A stretch of DNA of 64,000 nucleotides from an uncultured Pelagibacteraceae bacterium. GTDB lineage: Bacteria; Pseudomonadota; Alphaproteobacteria; Pelagibacterales; Pelagibacteraceae. Below, in pieces: positions 60,758 through 64,000 of this stretch (positions are counted from its first letter, which is position 1; every line of letters begins with the position of its first letter). The DNA lies in NCBI GenBank assembly GCA_902547535.1, contig CACCOB010000002.1, forward strand, positions 124,001 to 188,000. The letters run 5' to 3'. The position numbers were made by a program, and so were the translations under genes. The notes beneath the pieces are model-generated. The model worked only from the letters and a program-made list of their open reading frames with translations. It did not search any database and had not been told where the DNA came from.

Positions 60758-63082
60758 ATGGAAGCAGTAGAAAAATTAAAAAAGACATACAGATCCAGTG
60801 TAGATACTTCATCAAACAAGTATCTCATGGTACCAATATTTATTTTTTTCTCTCTGTTAATTTTTGCACTGATTAGAAGTCCAGTCATTATTTCTCAATC
60901 TGGAATAGGTAGCGCAATAATGCTTACTGCTCCTTTAATTTTAACTACTTATGCATTAACATTTATTGCTATGGCAGGACGAGGTGGGGTTGATTTATCC
61001 ATAGGTCCATTTATGGGTTTTATAAACGTTAGTAGTATTCAACTTTATGCAGCAGGATACTTACAAACACCTGTTGGATGGTTCATCTACGCTTTTGCAA
61101 TGGGTTTAATTTGGCAATTTTTTTATGCAATAATTGTTTGTTTTGTAAGAGTGTCACCGATTATTGTCTCACTTGCAGGATATTTAGCTTTTGCAGGAAT
61201 TAATATTGTAATTTTACCAAGACCAGGTGGAATTGCTCCAGATTGGCTTATTCCTTGGGGAGAGGGTTTTACTATTTTTAATGAAATATTCCTTCTGATG
61301 ATATTAGCAACAATATTATTTTATATTATCACACATACTGCATTTTGGGGTCATCTTAAATTAATGGGTGCTGATGAACGTGCTGCTTTTACAAGTGGTG
61401 TAAAAATTAATTTAGTCAGAATTGTTGCTCATCTAATTGCTGGTTTATTTGCTGCTTTATCTGCAATTTGTTTTACAGCTTTAGTTGGCTCCGGAGATCC
61501 CTTACAAGGAACCAAATATACCTTGCTGGGTATTACCGCGCTCGTATTAGGAGGCGCAAGTTTAGCTGGAGGTCGAGGTGGAGCGTTTGGAGCAATTTTA
61601 GGAGCATTAAATTTATATTTGATAAATTATATACTGGTTACTTTTAAATTTGAAAGACTTCAAAGCTTCGTATCTGATTTATCATATGGTGCAGTTTTAG
61701 TTATTGCTCTATTAGTAAGTCTTATACTTCCCTATGTAACAAGAATAACTAAAGGATTGTCTGTGATGGTCTTTTTTATACTTATGGCGTTTGCAGGATT
61801 GTTTGTTGTAATTCATCAAGTTTATGATCAACCGATAGTTATTGAACAAGTGGTTGATGATCAGAAAAAAGATGATGACAGAAGAGGACAAAAAGTAAGA
61901 AAAGTAGATGCAACAGGAAATATAATTGTTGAAGAAGGTGAAGAAGGAACTACGACTGGCACAGGTACAGCAAAAGGAGGTTCACTTGCTGGACATGGAG
62001 TAGTTCAGTTAACTGAAACGCCAGGCACTATTGTTTTTTATGTAATAATAGGAATTGCTGGAGTTGCTTTGTTGCTTTATCTTTTAGCTGTCCACAGGAA
62101 TGCTTCAACAATTACTTTTGCAGTTGTGGTTGTAATAATGGTGGCTGGTTTAATTTTTGATCCAGAAGACAAAGAAAAAGATTTAATAAAAGATACTGAA
62201 CAAATTACATTGCAGTCAAATCAGATTAGCAGTATTGAAACATCATCGCCTCAATATTTTAGTTTAGAAAAAATAAATTATTTTCCAAATATTACTGAGG
62301 GGACTATTATTTCTGGAACTACTTATAGTATAATTTATTTAGCAGGAGTTGTATTGTTAGCTTCACTTATTGTTGTTTCTATGTTACCTCAATTTAGTCC
62401 TCGAACTAAATCAACCGCAATGTTATTTTTTCTAGCAGCATTATCTTTAATAGTATTGAAAGGTGTTTCCTATAATAATTTGATAGAAAGTACTGAAAGT
62501 AGTTTCTTTGGTATTCAGGGATATGGTGTAATATTAGCAATACTGCTACTATTTGTTATAACTGCACCATTTGCACATTCAAGAATAAAAAATTTAACTA
62601 ATGTTTATATATTTGGTTTTGGTGTTCTTGCAATTATTGCTACTTATTTTATTGGTGGAAATACATTTATTCCTGATGATCCATCTCTTTATCAGCCTAG
62701 AATAATTAGTGAATTAAATATCGGAGATCTAAGTCAAGTTAAGTATGAAGGTACTAAAAGGTTTTTTTACAATACTTTTACTTCTGGATATTCTCAAGTA
62801 GCTTTTAGCATTTTAGCTGTATTTTTACTTCAGTATTTCTTATTTCTAAATATGAACCATAAAGCAAGTTACAAAAGATTTGCTCCTTATATGTACATAG
62901 TCATATTCGCGGCAGGACTTTGGTCTGCAATTTTTTATTCTATTGGATACTCATTTTATAAAATTTTAGCAGTATTTATTATTGGTGTACCTATTACTCC
63001 TTTAGTATGGCAATTTATGACCATTTACAGAGAGAAAAACGCTCGTGATAAAAAATTAAGTCAATGGGAAGAGGTAAAGTAA
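60758..63082 (+). CDS. sugar-type ABC transporter permease (RbsC-like) with large extra membrane domain
   Basis: A 774-residue permease, more than twice the usual 320-350. The N-terminal 350 residues form a RbsC-like domain with the hallmark RGGVDLSIG near 75-83 and GGASLAGGRGG near 265-275. A charged, Gly/Thr-rich linker (about 365-415, DDQKKDDDRRGQ and GTTTGTGTAKGG) follows, then a second hydrophobic region (about 420-765) with roughly eight helices interrupted by a hydrophilic loop near 470-525. I cannot assign this second region to a permease family by motif. The next gene begins directly after its stop. Confidence 0.85.
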   Translation: MEAVEKLKKTYRSSVDTSSNKYLMVPIFIFFSLLIFALIRSPVIISQSGIGSAIMLTAPLILTTYALTFIAMAGRGGVDLSIGPFMGFINVSSIQLYAAGYLQTPVGWFIYAFAMGLIWQFFYAIIVCFVRVSPIIVSLAGYLAFAGINIVILPRPGGIAPDWLIPWGEGFTIFNEIFLLMILATILFYIITHTAFWGHLKLMGADERAAFTSGVKINLVRIVAHLIAGLFAALSAICFTALVGSGDPLQGTKYTLLGITALVLGGASLAGGRGGAFGAILGALNLYLINYILVTFKFERLQSFVSDLSYGAVLVIALLVSLILPYVTRITKGLSVMVFFILMAFAGLFVVIHQVYDQPIVIEQVVDDQKKDDDRRGQKVRKVDATGNIIVEEGEEGTTTGTGTAKGGSLAGHGVVQLTETPGTIVFYVIIGIAGVALLLYLLAVHRNASTITFAVVVVIMVAGLIFDPEDKEKDLIKDTEQITLQSNQISSIETSSPQYFSLEKINYFPNITEGTIISGTTYSIIYLAGVVLLASLIVVSMLPQFSPRTKSTAMLFFLAALSLIVLKGVSYNNLIESTESSFFGIQGYGVILAILLLFVITAPFAHSRIKNLTNVYIFGFGVLAIIATYFIGGNTFIPDDPSLYQPRIISELNIGDLSQVKYEGTKRFFYNTFTSGYSQVAFSILAVFLLQYFLFLNMNHKASYKRFAPYMYIVIFAAGLWSAIFYSIGYSFYKILAVFIIGVPITPLVWQFMTIYREKNARDKKLSQWEEVK

Positions 63083-64000
63083 ATGAGAAGGTCTGCTTTT
63101 TTATTCTTTAAAGGTCTAGGTCTACTTTTTGCTATCCTTTGCGGTATAGGAACCGCAGTACTTGGTTGGTTTGATGGAGCCGATTGGATGAATATTGTAA
63201 CTTACTCCCTAGCAGTGACTGGATTAATTTTATGGGGTTGGTATCATTTTTCTGTTAGATGGATTGATGAACAATTAAAGCAAAATATTTTTACTAAATT
63301 TCCTAAAGAAGAAAAACAAATTGAAGAAGAGGATGAAGAAAATTTCTTTTTTAAAAATATAAGAGAACATAAATGGAAGACTACTGCTTTTCTGGGTATA
63401 ATTCTTATTTTTATATTTGTATCATTTATAGCTGATGGTTTCTTTTCAGGAAGAACATTAGTTTCATTTTTAATTTTCTTAGCATTTGTAATCTTCATGG
63501 GTGTAATAAGCAGATATATCAAAGGTACAAAAAGTGTATTTACCGGAATATCAGTTCTAATTGGTTTATTCATCATTGGTTCATTAACAATTCCTGGTTT
63601 CTTGACATTGTTAAATATGAAATCAATGTTAGTCTTTGCTGCCTTCTTAGGCTTGGCAACTGTAGGACAAACATTCGTAGCTTTATTAGGTGGTTTAGAT
63701 TTATCAATACCTTTTGTTATTGGATCATCAAATGTTGCTTTAATGTCATTAATATCTAAAGGTGTGCCTCCTTGGTTGGCTTGTTTAGCTGTATTAATAC
63801 TTGGCTTGTTAATAGGTTTGGTTAATGGAATATTAAGTTTTAGACTTCAAGGACAAGCATTAATTTTAACTTTAGGAGTTGGATTTTTTGTTAAAGGTGG
63901 AGTTCAAATACTTGTTGCCATGGGAACTTTTTCAGCTGGAACAGTTTTTGGAGTAGTGCCTCAATGGATGATAAATTTAGCAGCTATGAATGGTAAAACT
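63083..64000 (+). CDS. sugar-type ABC transporter permease (RbsC-like), 3' end cut by window edge
   Basis: The visible 306 residues start MRRSAFLFF directly after the previous stop. An N-terminal extension of about 165 residues with several helices and an acidic stretch (KEEKQIEEEDEENFF near 80-94) precedes the RbsC-like core, which begins near NMKSMLVFAAFLGLATVGQ and carries the hallmark GGLDLSIP. With the 774-residue protein it would form a heterodimeric permease. The remainder lies beyond 64000. Confidence 0.85.
   Translation, partial: MRRSAFLFFKGLGLLFAILCGIGTAVLGWFDGADWMNIVTYSLAVTGLILWGWYHFSVRWIDEQLKQNIFTKFPKEEKQIEEEDEENFFFKNIREHKWKTTAFLGIILIFIFVSFIADGFFSGRTLVSFLIFLAFVIFMGVISRYIKGTKSVFTGISVLIGLFIIGSLTIPGFLTLLNMKSMLVFAAFLGLATVGQTFVALLGGLDLSIPFVIGSSNVALMSLISKGVPPWLACLAVLILGLLIGLVNGILSFRLQGQALILTLGVGFFVKGGVQILVAMGTFSAGTVFGVVPQWMINLAAMNGKT

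Noticed and set aside
63244..63576. Minus-strand 110-residue open frame
   Set aside because: Antisense to the partial RbsC-like permease gene, which continues the operon in frame from 63083.
1..64000. tRNA genes, rRNA, CRISPR arrays, insertion sequences, prophage
   Set aside because: No cloverleaf-like gene, spaced direct repeats, transposase or integrase motifs were found by reading; gaps between genes are too short for most of these.

Overview
The window is strongly AT-rich and very gene-dense. Intergenic gaps are short (the longest is about 210 bp, at 57071-57282), many genes overlap by 1-8 bp, and I see no insertion sequence, prophage, CRISPR array, rRNA or tRNA. Together with the gene set (osmolyte and amine ABC transporters, 2-oxoglutarate oxygenases, a DmdA-like demethylase, BioY, and polar transporter operons with prominent binding proteins), this points to a streamlined marine alphaproteobacterium of the SAR11/Pelagibacterales type. 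That assignment is inferred from composition and gene content, not from a marker gene.

Layout. (1) 1-5149, minus strand: a tight catabolic operon of LLM flavin monooxygenase, TPP enzyme, AA_synth-family protein, alpha/beta hydrolase and aldehyde dehydrogenase (cut by the window edge). (2) 5251-18087: a region centred on carnitine catabolism. The minus strand carries a class II aldolase, a CitE-like lyase, betainyl-CoA thioesterase (cdhB), a TauD-type oxygenase, a GMC oxidoreductase, a DMT exporter and an IPNS-like oxygenase. The divergent plus strand carries the dehydrocarnitine cleavage enzyme (cdhC), carnitine dehydrogenase (cdhA), a second LLM monooxygenase and a second alpha/beta hydrolase. 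(3) 17062-24370: a gamma-butyrobetaine dioxygenase gene and a quaternary-amine ABC transporter with one binding protein, one double-length permease and two ATPases. (4) 24363-36077: DMT transporters, Fe-ADH, amidase, two divergent homocysteine-methyltransferase-family proteins, MsrA, a serine hydrolase, a VOC protein, an aldehyde dehydrogenase and a beta-hydroxyacid dehydrogenase. (5) 36138-42580: ectoine-type eutA and doeA genes followed by a spermidine/putrescine-class ABC transporter. (6) 42582-50064, minus strand: a seven-gene operon with a GcvT-like protein, peptidase E-like protein, hydroxyacid oxidase, TPP enzyme, transthyretin-like protein, a DmdA-like gene broken by a single-base shift in a poly-A run, and a thiolase. 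(7) 50181-55629: a peptide/opine-type ABC transporter, followed by bioY and two small secreted proteins. (8) 57283-64000: a sugar-type (Rbs/Mgl class) ABC transporter with an unrecognised repeat protein encoded between its ATPase and permease genes, and with oversized permeases; it runs off the window.

Together, regions 2 and 3 encode a plausible route from gamma-butyrobetaine to carnitine, 3-dehydrocarnitine, betainyl-CoA and glycine betaine, with uptake by the ProXWV-type transporter. Regions 5 and 6 add ectoine-like and methylated-sulfur/amine functions. A recurring design is visible: the binding-protein genes have clear Shine-Dalgarno sequences, and all four complete binding-protein genes are followed by a GC-rich hairpin, which would favour making more binding protein than membrane subunits.
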